NCBI RefSeq assembly: GCF_003325355.1 | Contig: NZ_CP030850.1 | Span: forward strand, 4,333,501-4,397,500 | Direction: 5' to 3' | Source: Runella rosea | GTDB taxonomy: Bacteria > Bacteroidota > Bacteroidia > Cytophagales > Spirosomataceae | DNA length: 64,000 nucleotides | Shown: piece after piece, positions 62,503 to 64,000 of the stretch | Layout of the letters: each line of letters begins with the position of its first letter | Position numbering within the stretch: position 1 is the stretch's first letter | Program-made: the position numbers and the translations under genes | The notes under the pieces: model-generated | Database searches by the model: none | The model's input: only the letters and a program-made list of their open reading frames with translations | Told to the model about the DNA's origin: nothing

Positions 62503-63237
62503 ATGGCAAATCCAACCTTATCGGAAAAATCATTTATAAAAGCCGCGCGGGAAGGTGTTGGGCAGGGCCCAATGACCGTGCAGGGTACCGTCAATAAAAT
62601 CATCCTGATGGGGGCGCTCGTACTCGCCTCGGCGCTAGGAAGCTGGTTTCTGTTTGCTTCCAATCCAGCGTTGATTATGCCTTTGGCCATTGGCGGAGCC
62701 ATTGCGGGCTTTGTGATAGCGTTAATTTTGGCTTTTAAACAACACCTCGCTCCTACGCTTGCGCCCCTGTATGCAGTAGTGGAAGGTGTTTTTGTAGGCG
62801 CTACTACGCTTATTTTTGAAAGTATGTATCCTGGCATTGGCCTTTCGGCCGTGTTGCTCACATTTGCGATATTGGCTGGAATAGTCGGTTTGTACAAAGC
62901 TGGTGTGATTCGCGCCACGCCTACATTTAAGCGGACTATTTTAGCAGCTACTGCAGGCGTTGCTATCTTCTATTTGGTCGCAATGGTGTTGAGGATGTTT
63001 AGTATTGAGATGCCGCTTATCTACGATAATGGTTGGTTTGGTATAGGCTTTTCGCTTTTTGTGGTAGGCTTAGCAGCCTTTAATTTAGTATTGGACCTCG
63101 ACATGATTGAGCAAGGTGCCGAACATGGTGCTCCTAAATACATGGAATGGTACTGTGCTTTTGGCATGATTGTGACCATTGTGTGGCTGTACATCGAAGT
63201 ACTTCGGTTGTTAGCGAAGCTTTCCAGCCGCGATTAA
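62503..63237 (+). CDS. Bax inhibitor-1/YccA family membrane protein
   Basis: A 244-residue protein with seven predicted membrane helices (about 33-50, 55-75, 85-105, 112-130, 142-160, 175-195, 217-236). The family is marked by YAVVEGVFVGATTLIFE and, near the end, FNLVLDLDMIEQGAEHGAPKYMEWYCAFG, where the paired Asp form the ion-sensing di-aspartyl site. The bacterial protein conducts Ca2+ in some cases. Independent of the glycan genes; strong terminator follows. Confidence 0.92.
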   Translation: MANPTLSEKSFIKAAREGVGQGPMTVQGTVNKIILMGALVLASALGSWFLFASNPALIMPLAIGGAIAGFVIALILAFKQHLAPTLAPLYAVVEGVFVGATTLIFESMYPGIGLSAVLLTFAILAGIVGLYKAGVIRATPTFKRTILAATAGVAIFYLVAMVLRMFSIEMPLIYDNGWFGIGFSLFVVGLAAFNLVLDLDMIEQGAEHGAPKYMEWYCAFGMIVTIVWLYIEVLRLLAKLSSRD

Positions 63238-63724
63238 AGAAACATATTTTAATTCCCTTTTTTCAAAGACGTCGGACGTAACTGTCTGGCGTCTTTTTTT
63301 TGGTGGCGTCTGATTTTTTTTAAAGTAGCGACTACTTTAAGGTATATACGTGTATTTGCGAGAAATTATAGGAATAATTATAATTTTTGTTTGTTAATAA
63401 AAAGTAAATAAGTTTTAAACAGAATAATAAGTGTTTGAGCTAAAATATTTAAGTAATTTAATTAGGTATTTTTATGAAAAAAAAGTTTATTATTTTGTAT
63501 AAATAAATATATTTAAAATAATATTTGGAATAAAGTTGTAATAAATCTAAAATTGCATCTTTATTACTGCCAAGTAAGAAAAGCTCCTCGCTCTTTAAAA
63601 TTAAGTTTTATTCAAAATGGCCGCAAACTATTAAGAATATTCAATGGCATAAATCTGTAATAGAAATGTGCTGTTTAAATTGGAAAAATACAAATATTGC
63701 CCAATAACTTAATATCCATTAACC
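63238..63724. other. 487-base AT-rich region before the second SusC-type gene
   Basis: After the terminator the stretch from 63300 to 63720 is very AT-rich, with no gene seen. It should hold the promoter and leader of the next gene, but I find no full TTTG/TAnnTTTG pair. Confidence 0.5.
63265..63301 (+). terminator. Rho-independent terminator of the Bax inhibitor-like gene
   Basis: AAAGACG (63265-63271) pairs with CGTCTTT (63290-63296) with weaker pairing inside, then a T run to 63301. Confidence 0.8.
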
Positions 63725-64000
63725 ATGAGGAAGTTTTTTACCACAACCTGTTTAGTGGCCTCTATGCTTGTCTCTTTAGCGAGCTATGCCCAAGATCGAC
63801 TGTTGAAAGGCCGTGTCCTTTCTAAAGACGGCTCAAGCCTACCAGGCGCCAGCATCGTCATCAAAGGTTCCGACCGCGGAACCAGTGCAAATTCAACGGG
63901 AGATTTTTCCATCTCGGGCCCTCCTAACGCCGTTTTAGTTGTTTCTTTCATCGGCTACAAGCCGCAAGAAATTGCCACGGGCAATCAAACAACTTTTGAT
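63725..64000 (+). CDS. SusC-type TonB-dependent transporter, N-terminal fragment (runs off the window)
   Basis: An ATG at 63725 opens a frame to the window edge (92 residues). A signal peptide (MRKFFTTTCLVASMLVSLA, then SYAQ) is followed by the carboxypeptidase-regulatory-like domain: GRVLSKDGSSLPGASIVIKG, GTSANSTGDFSISGPPNA, VVSFIGY. The segment NAVLVVSFIGYKPQEI and GNQTTF closely resembles the same segment of the SusC protein at 46.2 kb, so the two are paralogues. The plug and barrel lie outside the window. Confidence 0.85.
   Translation, partial: MRKFFTTTCLVASMLVSLASYAQDRLLKGRVLSKDGSSLPGASIVIKGSDRGTSANSTGDFSISGPPNAVLVVSFIGYKPQEIATGNQTTFD

Overview
The window looks like a chromosome segment of a Bacteroidota bacterium of the order Cytophagales (Runella/Spirosoma/Dyadobacter-like); this is inferred from gene families and signals, not from a marker gene. 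The evidence is a SusC/SusD pair with a second SusC-type gene at the right edge, a HxxGG-type surface protein of the kind that ends in gliding/T9SS sorting domains, DUF4097, DUF4350/DUF4129, GbsR-like and Gfo/Idh/MocA families in high number, and promoters of the Bacteroidota type (TTTG, 19-21 bases, TAnnTTTG). No rRNA, tRNA, CRISPR array, insertion sequence or prophage was seen.

Left part (1-16 kb) is mostly core. It holds the 5' end of a large secreted protein, a DUF192 protein, cysS, udk, a PspC-like protein, a cold-shock protein with its promoter and terminator, a Gfo/Idh/MocA oxidoreductase, and a probable metal-responsive pair (MerC-like membrane protein and His-rich lipoprotein) behind a palindrome that overlaps the promoter. 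A DUF4129-DUF4350-MoxR operon, a small cytochrome c, an ExuT-like MFS transporter, recX, an orphan gene with a class II synthetase-like tail and argH follow. At 15.5-18.2 kb lies a small accessory stretch with two PD-(D/E)XK-like proteins, an unknown small protein and a DUF5677-like protein.

Middle part (18-33 kb) carries an M1 metallopeptidase, a CBS-domain protein, an NhaD-type antiporter, a DUF4097 repeat protein, rfbA, ribE, a GH13 enzyme started from TTG, a GbsR/MarR regulator with a two-gene target unit (membrane protein and TIGR01777 epimerase) that shares its operator-like palindrome, a cytochrome c/FG-GAP lipoprotein, a small outer-membrane-type protein and rimO.

Right part (33-64 kb) is a large carbohydrate-use region. 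On the minus strand are an amino-sugar unit (sugar MFS transporter, nagA, nagB-like, exported Gfo/Idh/MocA), a Tat-exported Gfo/Idh/MocA enzyme, a cytosolic beta-propeller protein and a three-gene unit of Tat-exported oxidoreductase, Tat-exported DegT/StrS aminotransferase and a secreted ceramidase-like protein lacking the usual serine. A divergent GntR/FCD regulator at 45.2 kb precedes, on the plus strand, a susCD pair behind two perfect GntR-like sites, and then creatininase, RidA, hydroxyacyl-CoA-type dehydrogenase, enolase-superfamily dehydratase, DMT permease, DapA-family aldolase and SDR genes, then GH20, a deacetylase-like protein and a GH109-like Tat protein. The simplest reading is uptake of an amino- or amide-modified glycan, its processing outside the cytoplasm and breakdown of a sugar acid inside. 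The substrate is not evident and the pathway may be undescribed. Many intergenic gaps here carry members of one CACAGAG/CACAAAG-rich hairpin family.
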